A DNA stretch of 64,000 nt from Hamiltosporidium tvaerminnensis. Taxonomy: Eukaryota; Microsporidia; Dubosqiidae. Each line of letters starts with the position of its first letter. Position 1 is the first letter of the stretch. The notes under the pieces were generated by a model that ran no database searches, had not been told where the DNA came from, and saw only the letters and a program-made list of their open reading frames with translations. The position numbers and the translations under genes are program-made. Below, piece by piece: positions 1 through 12,164 of this stretch. The stretch is taken from contig CM061248.1 in NCBI GenBank assembly GCA_022605425.2, positions 1,116,001 to 1,180,000 of the forward strand. Direction: 5' to 3'.

Positions 1-345
1 ACTTTTCTTAGTGACTTCTTCTACCAACCTGTACTTTACTTTTAAGAATCCTTTTATTAGTGCAAGATGGGTTTTATTATTATTCTCCACCTTGAGGATT
101 GCTGCTCGTCTAGTTGATATTTCTTTACTTTTTTCCAGACAATCCAAGAGTTGCAGAAGCATATGTTCGCTTCGCAACTCAACACTATGTAGGTCTCTTC
201 CAAGTTCTGTTCTAGGAAGGTATAAACGCTCTTTACATCCTGGGCGGAGATGTATCTTATTCTTCACCAACACCGCACGCACTGCATCATCTAACTTAGA
301 GAAGTCAGCCGGTTCAAGTCGAAGTACTCCTATGTGGTAGTTGAT
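1..345 (-). mobile_element. R2/Dong-type LINE, 3' fragment (RT thumb region), runs off window
   Basis: On the minus strand an uninterrupted frame of about 115 codons enters at about 345 and leaves through base 1. It carries blocks typical of the region after the reverse-transcriptase catalytic core of R2/R4/Dong-type non-LTR retrotransposons: NYHIGVLRLEPADF, KLDDAVRAVLVKNKIHLRP, CKERLYLPRTELGRDL and a following HMLLQL stretch. The same blocks occur at 3860-4140 (plus) and 18400-18690 (minus), so this is one dispersed family. The abrupt start at about 345 fits 5' truncation. This is the best preserved copy of this segment in the window, with no stop or frameshift, so it may be the youngest. 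The downstream part (zinc finger, endonuclease) would lie outside the window. Confidence 0.75.
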
Positions 346-3300
346 TCTAAAATATGGATACGAGTATTTATTTTTAATTAAATCCTTTTTTTGTGCAATG
401 AAATAACGTTACTACTTAATACAGCAACTATAAAGAGCCCGGGTATTTATATAAGTCTTTTTATGGCTCAGCTTATGATTCTTTATAACGTAAAAATCTA
501 TCAGAATTTCACAAGCCAGAATGACAGCTAAACCAAGTAAATATTTTATCGCGAATCTATTCCACAACCAAATTAAATAGAAAATAATATTAGTCTTTTA
601 ATGAATCAATTCTTTCTTCGGTGAACTTTTTTATAATAAGAGTTCATGTGTTTTTTGTTTCTATTCATATTTAGGAAAGGAAAAAATATATTGTATTTTT
701 GACAGCTAAAAATTTTGTCAAAAGCAAACTGATGTGATAACTATGTATTAGAAGAATTAAAAACCGGTAAATGTTTCGAAATTTATCTTCCAAAATCAAT
801 CACAGTTTTGAGCTTAAAATGTGCGATAATAAAATTAATATTTTTAACAGTTTGACTTGGATATCTATACAAGTTGTAGCTCATATGAAAAATGAAGCGG
901 ATGTATACTTCATATATTTAAGATTTAATCTTGGGGGTGGGGTACAACTAAGAGAATTTTATAGCAATAAAAAGACGAAAAAAGGTAAAATGATTGGCTT
1001 TTATGAGAAAAAACCTTGGAAAGCTGTTTTTAGAAGTGGCAATGGATAGAATTTTAATATTAAGCGAACACAATCAGAAAATTGTCTACAAAAATTGTAA
1101 TAAGAAGTATAATTATTTTAAATTATTTCAAATCGGCTACAAAATGAATGATTAAAAGCTTTTTTCTTATTTTACGCCATTTTAATCTTTAAAGGTGTTA
1201 TTTTATATGGGTTTATTCCTGAATTTATTGCTTAATGATCGTTTTTTTTTTGTTTTTTGAATAATTTGCATTTCTTAATATAAGAAATATAAGAAACTAC
1301 AAAAAATAGCATAAGAAAAGAAATGGTGGAAACAAATGGAAATAGATGTATTGAACTAACCTAATATATTATTTTTATAGTTTTAAAGTGGAAAAAAGGT
1401 GATTTTGGAACGGATAGACATTTTTTTTAAGGTAAAATATGACAATCAAATAAAGCCGCCAGAAAAATACTCAAAAAAATCATAAAGATGGCGAATAGGT
1501 TAGAAAATCTTTACTATGCGTAGAAAAAAACAAGATTAGCTTAGGGAAAAACTGATTATTTGCAAGAAGATATAAAAGTTTACTTAGATTCTGATTCCAT
1601 TGATATGAATTTATTTTAATATGATCTAAAATTCCAAATTTTGTAAATAGATCATTATCCTTGCAATTGAGATCTCACAGGCAACTACGGATATATAAAA
1701 TGGTCAAAAATAGAAATAATCTATTGAATAAAAGTGACAATATTTGATAAATAGCTTCTTGTTTATAAAGGAAAGAGACTAAAATCAACTCGAATGATAT
1801 TATTTGGAAGCCGAAGAAGCCACTTTAAGAATGTCTTAAAATAGCGAAACAATATTTTAAAAGTACTAAAATACATATTTCATCTATCATACACTTGGTT
1901 TTTTAAAGAGTTTGTGCGCTAGCAAAAAACCAACATGAGTCAGAAAGGAAAAAAAAACGTTGAATTAAATAAAAGGCGTATTTTAATTAACACATATGAA
2001 TCTTTATGTGCCTAATTGCGAAATTCACACGCCGAAAATCAAAAATCTTAAATAAAGTAGCTAAATCAAAATCCCAGTATATAATTTTAATGATAAAAAA
2101 ACCGCTTAATATGTATCACATATATTATATGATATCAACTATCAAAAAGCAACAAATTTATAATGTTACAAACAAAACCCAAAGTACATTCATTTCTGTA
2201 TATCAATAAAATAGAGAAAACCTTATCTTTAGTAATAATCCTGAAAAATCGAAAGATAAAAGAATTGTAATTTTCTAACAAAGGCTTTGAGAAATCATGA
2301 ATTAGTATTTTAAAATTCTAAATGTATTATTGCGGTCTTTTAGCCGGCTTTAAGATTTTTTCTATATAAAGGTGTAGATTATTAAATATATTTTGCGCAT
2401 TTGACGGCATGAATTTTCCTATAATTAATATATAATCATGATTTTATCTTTGTCATATGTATTGATTTTTGTTATCTTATGTAAAAATCGATAAATATCT
2501 CTATCTACTATAATCCGTCAAATGGCATGAGGTACAACATATTATTTTATTAAGGTTATTAAATTAGAAATAATAATATATATTTTAAAATGACAAAATG
2601 TTTTTTAGTTAAATTATGGCATAAAACCGTGTGTTTTTGTTGATTCCCAAAACTGTGATAAAAATTTTAGAAAGTTGCAAATTTATGATAAGAATAGTTA
2701 TTCTTTGGGAAAGAAAAGAAACACGAATATTCTATGTTAAATGATTTATTCGAGCTATAATAACTTTTTTTCCAATTAATTTCGAATAAGGCAAACTATG
2801 ATTACCCGATCTAATCAATGAATTTTCCGAAAATGAATATTTTTTGTTTATTATGAAAATAGCTTCGTAGACTAAGTCGCTAATTTTTTTAAATATCTGG
2901 TTTTAGCCACTTATATATAGAGTATCGAATGTCAGGAATTCATTGGGTTTAATATCAATGTAATTGAAAGTATATCTTCAATGTTTATTATATATTTCAA
3001 TAAAAGGTAAAAGGTTTTATTCCGAAGTTCAAAACCACAAAAATAATTCTTAAGAATATTTTTAAGAGTAGAGCATTAAATTAATAGCTGAAATTATGTT
3101 AGTATCGTTCAAACAGACAATTTAAATACATAGAGACATTTGATAGAGGTTTTATTTTCGCTTTTTACAACATATCTCTGTCAAGAAACAGTCTCTAAAA
3201 TGAAATACACAAAATATAGTATGCGATGCAAACTACCGGATAAGGACAAGTTCTTTTTAATAATTCTATTAGCAAATTTAATTACAATAATAAAAAGTTA

Positions 3301-3540
3301 ATAGATAAAAAGCTAAAAAATATCAATCCCATTACTAATTGATTATACTCATAAATTCTTGTTAATTCATTTCGCTTTTTTTGTATAAAATAATAAAAAA
3401 AAATATTTTGGTTTAATATATTTCTCAAAACCAAATAAATTCTCTTCTTACTAATGTTCGAATAAAAATTATCTACGATTTAAATTTTCTTAAGCCGAAA
3501 GCTAAATTACAAAATACACAAAAGTGACAGTATAAATGAT
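346..3540. other. Gene-free AT-rich stretch
   Basis: About 3.2 kb of very AT-rich DNA with stops in all frames. The longest ORFs (771-1049, 92 aa; 2006-2209, 67 aa, both plus) show no family resemblance, repeat or upstream CCC box that would make me call a gene. I see no RNA gene and no long tandem repeat. Confidence 0.6.
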
Positions 3541-5300
3541 GCAAATTCACATACTATCAATCATCTTTTGTTTATTGATGATCTTAAGCCTCTTGCTACA
3601 GACAGCGTAACATTGATAGCTATGATGAGAGAGGCAAAGGAACATTAAAGGTAATAGAGCCAGAATCAACAATGAAAAGTCAACCACGAATGATGCGTGT
3701 TGCGAAGATACTGCTATTCTTCTAGAAGGTCCTGGTGATTGAAAATATTTAGGAATAATGAAAGATAGCAGAAGTAACCCAACACGTAGCTCATTTAATG
3801 AAGTACAGAGCAAACTTATATCAAGAGTTGAAAGACTTTGTCACACTAGATTAAACGCAAAAAATTTACTTTCTGCAATCAATCAACATGCGATATCGTT
3901 AATCAACTATCACGTAGGAGTAGTTCGACTGGAACTGGCTAACTTCTCTAAGTTAGATGATGCAGTGCGTGCGGTGTTGGTGAATAAAAAGATAAGTCTT
4001 CGCCTAAGATGTAAAAGGGTCTTTAACCTCCTAGAATAGAACTTGGAAGAGACTTGAATAGTGTTAAGTTGCGAAGCTAACATATGCTTTTGCAACTCTG
4101 AGATTGTTTGGAAAAAAGTAAAGAAATATCGACTAGACAAGCAGAAATCCTAAAGGAAGAAAATGCTAAATAAAACCACCTTTTACAAATAAAAAGCTTC
4201 TTAAAAGTGAAGTATGTTGGAAGAAGAGGTCACTAAAAAGAATTTAGAAGAACTCCAACTTGCAAAACTATATAAATAAATAGAAAAACGTCAAGAATAT
4301 AAAAAGTTATATAATACAAGAAAAAATTGGCTTGTAAGTGATGTGACTCTTTAAGATCTCTAAGGAAAAGGGATATTAAGGCACGTGATACCGCAGTATT
4401 TTGCAATATCTAGGATAGAAATGTATTATGGGAAGCAAATAGTGTGTGTCAATACTTCGGCTAGTCTAGAAAAACAGTAGACTACTTAGCAACTTGATGT
4501 GAGAAAATGCTAAGCCATGACTATACCAGAAGGTACAATAAAGTGGTACGCTGTGTACACTTACGCCCACTAAATGCATTTAAATTAAATTTTACCAAAC
4601 GCATTAGGAGTCACACAGTTTAAGAAATTTTTATAACTGAGCACGCGTAAATAACAGGGGACACATGGATAAAACTAATATCAAGAATCAGAATAATATG
4701 GGCGACACGCATATATTTGACAAGTGAAACAATAAGATAACACTCGTTGAATTTGGAATCACTTCCAAAGATTCCCTTCGAATAGTCGAAACTGAAAGAT
4801 TAGGAAGTATGGCTTTCTAGCCAATAAGCTGGGTCTCATTTAAAAGTGTAGTGTTGAAATAATTCCGTATCTAATGACTTAGAACTTTATTGTGACAAAA
4901 TACTATAAGTCACACCTTAAGAGACTGCAAATACCCCATAAATCAAAGACATACACCTATTCGATAGTAATTAAAACGACAATTTATACAATTTCTTGTG
5001 ATCGATAAAGAGGAGTTGAGTCGGGACTAGATGCCGAATAGAGATAGGAATGAGCGTCACTTAGGGTTAGATGAGAGCAGAGATGCATGATGAACCAACC
5101 CCTCTCCTTGAAAAGAAGCGAAGAATGTGTAAGACGGGTAAAACATTTTAAAAAAACATTACGCCCCTTATTAAGCAGGAGGAGCTGAAGAAAAACATAA
5201 ATGAAGAGTCGGATTTAGAAGAAGAAGAAACGGTAGTGATTAAAGAAGGAAGAAAAATTAAAAGCCAAAGAGAAATTTTAACTCAGAATGCTTAAATAAA
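3541..5300 (+). mobile_element. R2/Dong-type LINE relic: RT catalytic box to endonuclease, 5'-truncated
   Basis: Across three frames the plus strand gives, in order: an RT motif C, LLFIDDLKP, with FIDD at 3571-3582; the post-catalytic blocks (HAISLINYHVGVVRLE near 3880, FSKLDDAVRAVLV near 3945, then the GRDL-like block near 4045); a Cys/His finger-like stretch near 4450-4530 (YLATRCEKMLSHDYTRR); and the restriction-like endonuclease part near 4740-4960 (TLVEFGITSKDSLRIVETE, then EIIPYLMT). R2/R4/Dong elements have exactly this RT, CCHC, endonuclease order. A charged, Glu/Lys-rich tail at 5170-5300 recurs, inverted, at 17340-17600. Frameshifts and stops are frequent, so it is dead. It begins abruptly at the catalytic box, as expected for 5' truncation during target-primed reverse transcription. 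Confidence 0.8.
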
Positions 5301-5324
5301 TACTTTTAAGGGTGGTATGTGTTA

Positions 5325-5500
5325 TATTATTTTCATGATATTAGGCGGTTCTGTGATTAAGATAGAATATTGCTTATACCAGTGGAGAGAGTAATCACAA
5401 AAACTATCTGTTTGACAATGCATATGTATAATTTGTGTGAGAATCATTGATAATATTTTTGGGGAAATATAAACCACATTAGATCTATCGATCAATCTCT
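5325..5500 (+). repeat. Dispersed ~690 bp repeat, partial copy 1
   Basis: This is the left part only of the dispersed repeat (GTGGAGAGAGTAATCAC and AAACTATCTGTTTGACAATGC correspond to GTGGAGGGAGGATAACCAC and AAACTTTCTGCTTGGCAATG in the 36 kb copy). It lies head to head with the minus copy at 5745-6440 and is shared with duplication copy B. Confidence 0.6.
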
Positions 5501-5744
5501 GGGTCATTGAATGGCAAATGATTAAAATAAACGAATGGAAAAAAGAAAGACAGTCTTAAAATTATTAATTTGGCTTGGAAATCAGACTATGGCTTATGGA
5601 AAATAAAAATAATTGTTCGGGGAGAAAAAAAAGAATACTCTAAATGTTGGGATGGTCTGAATCTTAGAAACTGGCTTTGCGTAGAAGAGGAATATACAGA
5701 GAAAATGCTAGGATATTGACATGTGGGAATATGTTAACATTATA

Positions 5745-6440
5745 TGTTCATTTTCAATACTGTGAGGTAGAATTGTACTGGAATGAATTTCTAAATGTTC
5801 TCTTAACATTCCATGGATACCACCTAGTATACCTACATCACGAAGCTTTCCATTTAAAAGGTGGGTATAACTTAACTAATAAGTTAAATAGTTCCTCTTG
5901 TTTGGTGATGTCTTTTATATAGTGTTATCATAGGCTAGAACCTTTTATGAGCCTCGAGAGCTATGCAACATTCTTATTTACTCTACAGTTCTAGAACTCG
6001 AAAGACTTTGAGCTAAGGTATATCCAAGCGATTTACATTAAGTCAAACTAGAAGTTACAGTGTCATACTAAGAGGTTTAACCAGCAACTTAGGGTTACGG
6101 GGGTTACTGAGTAAAATTTTTGTATATTAAAGGCGCTAAGTCTATATATTCGAGTAAGCAAGGCTAGGTTTCCATGCTTTTAAATGAATTGCCATTAAAA
6201 ATTCATTTGATTTTTGTAATCTGCTTATAAAAAAAACTAAAAACGTTTTCGTTTTGAAAAAGTCGCACAAATTTGATGATCATATTTTTCCTCAAAATTT
6301 TTTTTCGATATCATTAGATACTGCAACGTTGTTACCATACCTATTAAAAATATAAACAATAATTTTCCTACCACATATAAATACTAGTTACCAAGCAGAT
6401 GGTTCTTATTTAATTGTCATCATCCACCTTTAAATAAGTT
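5745..6440 (-). repeat. Dispersed ~690 bp repeat, copy 2
   Basis: Read on the minus strand it carries the family blocks in order: CCATCTGCTTGGTAAC, AAGCATGGAAACCTAGCCTTGC, TATGACACTG, AATGTAAATCGCTTGG, AATGTTGCATAG and GATGTAGGTATACTAGG. It is diverged but nearly full length. No credible ORF is conserved between family members. Confidence 0.65.
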
Positions 6441-6809
6441 TATTCTTTTTATAATAAAAAAAAAACTCTAATTCCCTACAAAAAGATTAAGTGTTAAAGA
6501 TGTTACATCTTTTTAACGAAGAAAAAATTGATCTTCGAGTAGTAAATTATTTATTTTATGAATAGGAAAAATTTGCTTTTAGTTACAGCTCATTTAATAT
6601 ACTCAAGGATTCTCTCAGCAACCACTAATCTATTACAACAAAGCTTTAAGATACTTCTTATCGTGTTCCGTCATATTGAAATGAAATAGCTAATAAAAAA
6701 ATTAAATTCTTGTACTAGAAAGCCAAATATATGCCTACTCCGGTTTTTTTTTTGCAGATTAAAGCTAAATATTTACCAAAAATGAAAAATAAACCGTAAA
6801 AAATTTATA

Positions 6810-7110
6810 GGGTTTTTCGATCAATATAATAATCCTTGCAATCAATATAATAATTTTTCGATCAATATAATAATCCTTGCAATCAATATAATAATTTTTC
6901 GATCAATATAATAATCCTTGCAATCAATATAATAATTTTTCGATCAATATAATAATCCTTGCAATCAATATAATAATTTTTCGATCAATATAATAATCCT
7001 TGCAATCAATATAATAATCCTTGCAATCAATATAATAATTATTTTTAAAAAATAGAAATTTAAAAAAAAATTAAAAAAATAGAAATTTATAAAATAAAAA
7101 TTTAAAAAAT
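6810..7110 (+). repeat. Left terminal inverted repeat, 41-bp tandem units
   Basis: Five units, each made of two half-units (TTTTTCGATCAATATAATAA and TCCTTGCAATCAATATAATAA without its last base pattern change) that share ATCAATATAATAA. The innermost unit carries one extra second half. An A/T-rich inner segment (AAATAGAAATTTA) follows and is also mirrored on the right. Confidence 0.9.
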
Positions 7111-7140
7111 AAAATTATAAATAGTACTTGAGATTTATTA

Positions 7141-8310
7141 TTACTCAAGAATCATTTGCCCTACCTCAGCCTTTTGCAAATATCCTAACATTTTACGGTA
7201 AAAAGAACTACAATGTTCTCCCGTGATTTCATTAAATTTTTCATAAATTAATATTCTCAACTGAGGCTCAGTACGAGCACCACCTCGAATTACTTTATTT
7301 TTCCAGACTGAGAATACATTCTCAATTGGATTAAGAAATGGAGAGTAAGGTGGAAGATATTTTATTCGATACGAAGCAATTTCCTCATCATCATTCAATC
7401 CACGATAGTGATGAATTCTCGCATTGTCCATTACAAATATTGGAGTCAAAATTCCTTGCCTTTGACAGCTTTCATTAATCTCCTTGATAAATAATTTGAA
7501 ATCCTCACCATTTACGGCCCTCTCATGAATCTTATGGTATATCATACCATATTTGTTCATTGCTGCGACTACTGAAATATTTCTACTTCGAGCTGCTGTT
7601 ACAGATAGGTATGCAGATGCACCTCTCATGTTACGACCTTTACTGGGGCGTGTGACTACTGCAAACCCAACTTCATCTAAAAAGACAAAGTTTTTGTCAT
7701 CGTTATCAACCTCCAACTCACGAAAACTAGTTGCGTAATTTGTTCTTAGCTCAATTGTCGAAAGTGTATTTCTACGCTCAGGCACTAATGTTACACGCTT
7801 TAGAGTGTAATGGAACTCCCTTAGTGCGCGATCAATTGTACTAGTTGACACATCCATATTAAATGTACATTTGACCCATTCTGCCAACTCATACAGGGTT
7901 TTTGTACATTCCAAATCAACATAGGCTTGTAAGCTCTCTTTTATTTCCAAGGTTAACTTTGAGCGCCTATCACCACCTCTTTTATCGACAAATACCAAGC
8001 CAGTTTTTAAATATCGTCTAACGATACTATTAGCCGTCTGGTAATTTAATCGATACATCGAGGCAATTGCGGACATAGAATAGCCTTCTAATGTCTTTTC
8101 AATTATGCGTTCCCGATCATTAATAGAAACTTTTTGTTTCCTCCGAGTTGGAATAGTGGTTATGGAGAGATTTTCATCATTTGATCCCGATGTTTCTACA
8201 AGACACTTCAAAACATTGTCATTTTCGCACTCTATACATTCTGGTGTTTCACCTACATGAAAATCATATTTGTTCTCGTTGGTATTTTTACCTGAAAAAG
8301 AATTTGACAT
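7141..8310 (-). CDS. DDE transposase, Tc1/mariner-IS630 superfamily (DD34E)
   Basis: Intact 389-residue protein catalysing cut-and-paste transposition in the nucleus. Residues about 60-110 form a helix-turn-helix DNA-binding region (INDRERIIEKTLEGYSMSAIA) followed by a basic linker (DKRGGDRRSK). The catalytic domain shows FLDEVGF with D212, FVMDNARIHH with D295 and PPYSPFLNPIENVF with E330. That is 34 residues between the second Asp and the Glu, the spacing known for Tc1-type and IS630 enzymes. The start at 8310 is the first Met of the frame. The gene sits inside intact inverted ends, so the element could be autonomous. Nothing suggests truncation. The long acidic, Cys-containing N-terminal 55 residues are not typical of the family and may be lineage specific. 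Confidence 0.93.
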   Translation of the reverse strand: MSNSFSGKNTNENKYDFHVGETPECIECENDNVLKCLVETSGSNDENLSITTIPTRRKQKVSINDRERIIEKTLEGYSMSAIASMYRLNYQTANSIVRRYLKTGLVFVDKRGGDRRSKLTLEIKESLQAYVDLECTKTLYELAEWVKCTFNMDVSTSTIDRALREFHYTLKRVTLVPERRNTLSTIELRTNYATSFRELEVDNDDKNFVFLDEVGFAVVTRPSKGRNMRGASAYLSVTAARSRNISVVAAMNKYGMIYHKIHERAVNGEDFKLFIKEINESCQRQGILTPIFVMDNARIHHYRGLNDDEEIASYRIKYLPPYSPFLNPIENVFSVWKNKVIRGGARTEPQLRILIYEKFNEITGEHCSSFYRKMLGYLQKAEVGQMILE

Positions 8311-8335
8311 GGGACTTAATTTTATAATGAATGAA

Positions 8336-8678
8336 TTATTTTTTTAATTTTTATTTTATAAATTTCTATTTTTTTAATTTTTTTTTAAATTTCTATTTTT
8401 TAAAAATAATTATTATATTGATTGCAAGGATTATTATATTGATTGCAAGGATTATTATATTGATCGAAAAATTATTATATTGATTGCAAGGATTATTATA
8501 TTGATCGAAAAATTATTATATTGATTGCAAGGATTATTATATTGATCGAAAAATTATTATATTGATTGCAAGGATTATTATATTGATCGAAAATTATTAT
8601 ATTGATTGCAAGGATTATTATATTGATCGAAAAATTATTATATTGATTGCAAGGATTATTATATTGATCGAAAAACCC
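8336..8678 (-). repeat. Right terminal inverted repeat, 41-bp tandem units
   Basis: Inverse of the left end. It has six GATCGAAA-containing units against five on the left, and one unit has lost an A (GATCGAAAATTA). The ORF seen across it (8496-8732) is only the repeat read in frame. Confidence 0.9.
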
Positions 8679-8766
8679 TATATTATAAAACCGAAGACTT
8701 ATACTTTCATATACTTCTAAAGAAGGCACCAAATGATTTAAATATATAAAAAGTTCTAAAACACCC

Positions 8767-11072
8767 TTATAACAACATATTTTGGTTTAAATGTCTCTTC
8801 TATAAAATCAATTGTTTCTTTTGAAAAATTTTATCCTGCCCGAAATTTTTTAGTACAATGTAAAATTCATTATTAAAATACATATATATACAGGTGTAAG
8901 TATTCTTCTTTATATCACACCGACTAAATATGATAAACTTAAGTTGCTTCGGATTTGCAACAAATATAAAATCTTTTTCTTATATATTTAGTCCATTTAA
9001 ATTCATTATTTTTATTTTATATTCTTGGGAAGTACAAAACAATTCCGAAAAACTAACATTTCGAAAATTGTTTTTATAGATTTTTAATTCTTTTAGATTC
9101 AATAAATATCTGAAAAGCTTTTACATTGAAATTATCTATAAGAAAATCCCTAATACATAGTTTCATTGTATTGTTTAGACCATAGTTTTCAATAGAAACA
9201 TTAAAGGAATAGAAGATAATTTCAAATCTGCTTGATCTTTATTTGAGGCTGTAAAATCAAAATCTTTATTATTTGCCAAAAGTTTTACTAAACAATCATT
9301 CTATCAATACTCCAAATATATAACTTTGTAATATAAAAACTTTGATCTACCGAAAGGTTTAACTTTATAGTGTTTATATCATCAAAGTATATTTCTTGAA
9401 GACCTATCATATCTATCAACTTTGAAAAATTGAATAACAATCATTGTCATTATTAAGCCAGAATTTAAAATATTTTATAGATTCGTTTAAAAAAATTTCA
9501 TTTTCAATATATATATTTAAATGATTAATTTCTAAGCTTTCTAGCCCTTTAATATTTAAAATATCTCTTAGAAAATCAGATTTTATTTCTGAAGATGGAA
9601 TTTTAATAGATTCTATATTTTCTTCTAAATAGTATTTTCGGTTATAAAAAACTGTTTCTCATTTAATTTTTCTAAAGTAATTGAAATATTATTAAAACAC
9701 CTTTTATATTCATAAAAACATTTGACTTGCAAATTATTATTCTTGCATTCAAGATATTCAATGATTCTAATTTTACCTTTAAAGTTATCTTCCTTAATTA
9801 ACTTTAAATGGAAATTTCCATTTTCTTTTGGTATTTTTTCATTTTCCTTGATAGGTTCTTCGATGGAATATTGTTGGTATGTATGCTTCAGACTTTGTAC
9901 TATAAACTTTGCTATATTAAGATCCAGTTCTTTGATTTCATCAAGAGTATACCTATTATAATTATACCCTTCAAAAAATATAAATTCGTTAATTTTGGAT
10001 AAATGCTCTATAAAAATTATACTTGTATAAATTTTAGATTTATAAAAACGATTTTTTTTTGATTTACAAAATTTAAATTTGAGGTTAGAGAACAAATTAC
10101 CTCATCATATATGTAACATTTGACGAATACAATCTCATCAATCTTCTTTTTTAAATTTTCTAAAAAAAAACAAAAACTCTTCAATATGTTTTGTTTAAAT
10201 CGTTTCTATGCAAATAATTTATATTTTAATCTATTTAGAAGCATTAAATATAAACTTTGAATTTTATGATTCACAACCACTTTTTTGTAAAAAAATGAAT
10301 CAAAATGTTTGTTAATTACGAAAGTATGCTTTCTATCTTCTGTAAATAATCCTTTATATTCCACAAAAATATGAATTATGGGTTCTTTGAAAAGACACAA
10401 AAATATGGAATCCCTGCCAATATTCACTAGTTTACAAATTTCATGTAATATTTCTTTTACTAAATCGCGTGAAAAATAGTCTTGCTTTGAAAAATGAAAC
10501 GATACTTTTTCAATGTTAAAATTATTCATTTCATCATATTTCACTAAAGAACACCAAATATTTTTTACCACATTTCTCAATTTATTATCATATTTAACTC
10601 TAAAATATTCTAAAAAATAAAATATTGTGTAAAACTTCTAAATTGTCATTTTATTTACCGGTAAATAATATGAAATTATAAACTCATAGAATATTAAAAA
10701 ATCAGATTTCTTTATATGATGACAGAGAAATATTTCTACATTATTATTTATTTTGTTAAACTTTTCAAATATATCAAACTTAAGACCAAATCTCTTAATA
10801 AATTCCATATTATACAGTTCATGTTGCCTTTTTGAATTTCTGACAAGCATTCTTTCTAAACAGTTTTTTTCATCAGTGTCGATAGTCACTTCTCTTTTGA
10901 TTTGACATAGACATTCGAGTTTGAGTTCATTATTAATTAAAGCTATGTACGACTCTTCATTTTCATTTACAACATTAAATATAATATCTCTTTCAATCGA
11001 ATTATAGATAAACATAAAAATAAGTGGTTTGTATAATAACGTTATGAGATGGAAGCACAGATTAAATTTCAT
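8767..11072 (-). pseudogene. LRR/BTB-like family A protein, decayed copy 1
   Basis: The full length of the family gene (about 768 codons) is present but broken into short frames: 10638-11072 (N-terminus), 10206-10580 and 9625-10095, with further scraps to 8767. The N-terminus MKFNLCFHLITLLYKPLIF is hydrophobic and resembles a signal peptide; it is joined in frame to the body (FNVVNENEESY). Colinear with 24281-26589 in the duplication partner, whose last codons (TTACAACAAAT in plus orientation) match TTATAACAACAT here. A TATA-like box (CTATAAATAC, minus strand) lies about 25-30 bp upstream of the start. It has many frameshifts and stops, so it is clearly dead. Confidence 0.85.
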
Positions 11073-11092
11073 AAATTTTAGAAAAAAAATAC

Positions 11093-11110
11093 GTATTTAT
11101 AGTTTTAAAA
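11093..11110 (-). promoter_or_regulatory. TATA-like box upstream of decayed family A gene
   Basis: On the minus strand the string TTTTAAAACTATAAATAC stands about 20-40 bp before the ATG at 11072. The same string stands at the same distance before the ATG at 26589, and a similar AAAACTATAAATACCC stands before the small gene at 31502. Confidence 0.45.
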
Positions 11111-12164
11111 TCTATTTACTATTTTAGTTTTTAGTTAAAAAAATTCTAAGAAGCTTTCAAAAAAAGAATCCATATATCATTATTTATTAAAATTCTATAA
11201 AATATTGTATAATTATAAAAAACTGAAAGGCTTATAGTATGCACAAGTGTTAGAATTTCCAAATATAAAATTATATTAAATATGACCAAATCTTTTGAAA
11301 ACATAAAAATATTTCTTTCGATGTTCGATTGTTCTTTGTAGTTTATAGCAATAATTGACACTTCTTTACATTTTAGTTTAGCTTTAAATTACTAATTATT
11401 ACTTCTAACTTTAGATTCTTTTACCTTTCTAGAATTTCTCTCAAGAAAAATTACAAAATTAGATTATTCTTAGAATCAGAATGATATTTCATTATCTGAC
11501 AGCTATTTCCTTTTGCTTGTGTACTTTATTACAAATAAATTTTAAAAAAACTTAAAACAGTTATTGAAATGTAAGAATATACAATGTAAAGCCTAGGTGC
11601 AATAACCGAAAAGGTTAAAATATATATCGATAAAACATTTATTATAAATGACGTTTCAAACGACAAAATATGCCATCACAGTCAAATACTCAATAACAAA
11701 TATCTTATGAAAGCATTAATATTAAATGTTACGGGCCAAAGTGCACACTCATGTCCATAATGTACCCGTTATTCAAAATACATTTTGATAGATAAAAAAT
11801 ACCCTTTGCGAATAAAAAAAATATGTTTTTTGATTATATTCCTCATCGTATATTTTACCGAGTTATTTCGTATTTATCCCACCATCTATTGCTCAATGTT
11901 ATTTCCTATATTTTTTAAACAGCTGGACTAAATTATTCGAATCAAAAGGATTTACATGTATTATATATACAAATAATGCTTAGCTAACTTTCAGGACTTG
12001 CTATTGTTTTGAATTATAGTTTTAACAATTACTTTAAAGTGGAATAATCTTTATAAAGTAACTATTTTCTGAACAAATGATTTTATAAATAATATAAATG
12101 TTTACTATAATATAACTCTATATTTCTTGTTTTTTGTAATTTTTATTTTACTAATAGCAAAAAA

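Larger units (their letters stand above)
6810..8678 (-). mobile_element. Complete Tc1/mariner-IS630 transposon with tandem-repeat TIRs
   Basis: The element begins GGGTTTTTCGATC and ends with the exact inverse, GATCGAAAAACCC, and is bracketed by TA at 6808-6809 and 8679-8680, the target duplication of Tc1/mariner elements. The flanks continue into sequence homologous to 24195-24210, so an approximate empty site exists in the duplication partner. The inverted ends are unusually long (about 300 bp left, 343 bp right) and consist mostly of 41-bp tandem units plus an A/T-rich inner part. One intact transposase gene fills the middle. Near-identity of the two ends and the open transposase point to recent insertion, after the segmental duplication. 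Confidence 0.92.

Noticed and set aside
771-1049. 92-aa ORF as a gene
   Set aside because: No family resemblance, no promoter box, isolated in decayed AT-rich DNA.
2396-2530. Inverted CATTTGACGG / CCGTCAAATG pair that could bound a small MITE
   Set aside because: Only ten bases match, there is no target duplication, and nothing similar recurs in the window.
6810-7110. CRISPR-like array of regular repeats
   Set aside because: The units are contiguous without unique spacers and are mirrored at the other end of a transposon; the eukaryotic-type context also argues against it.
8496-8732. 78-aa repetitive ORF
   Set aside because: It is only the transposon's terminal 41-bp repeats translated in frame.
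11146-11361. 71-aa hydrophobic minus-strand ORF upstream of the family A pseudogene
   Set aside because: The corresponding region of duplication copy B is not open, so it is not a conserved gene.
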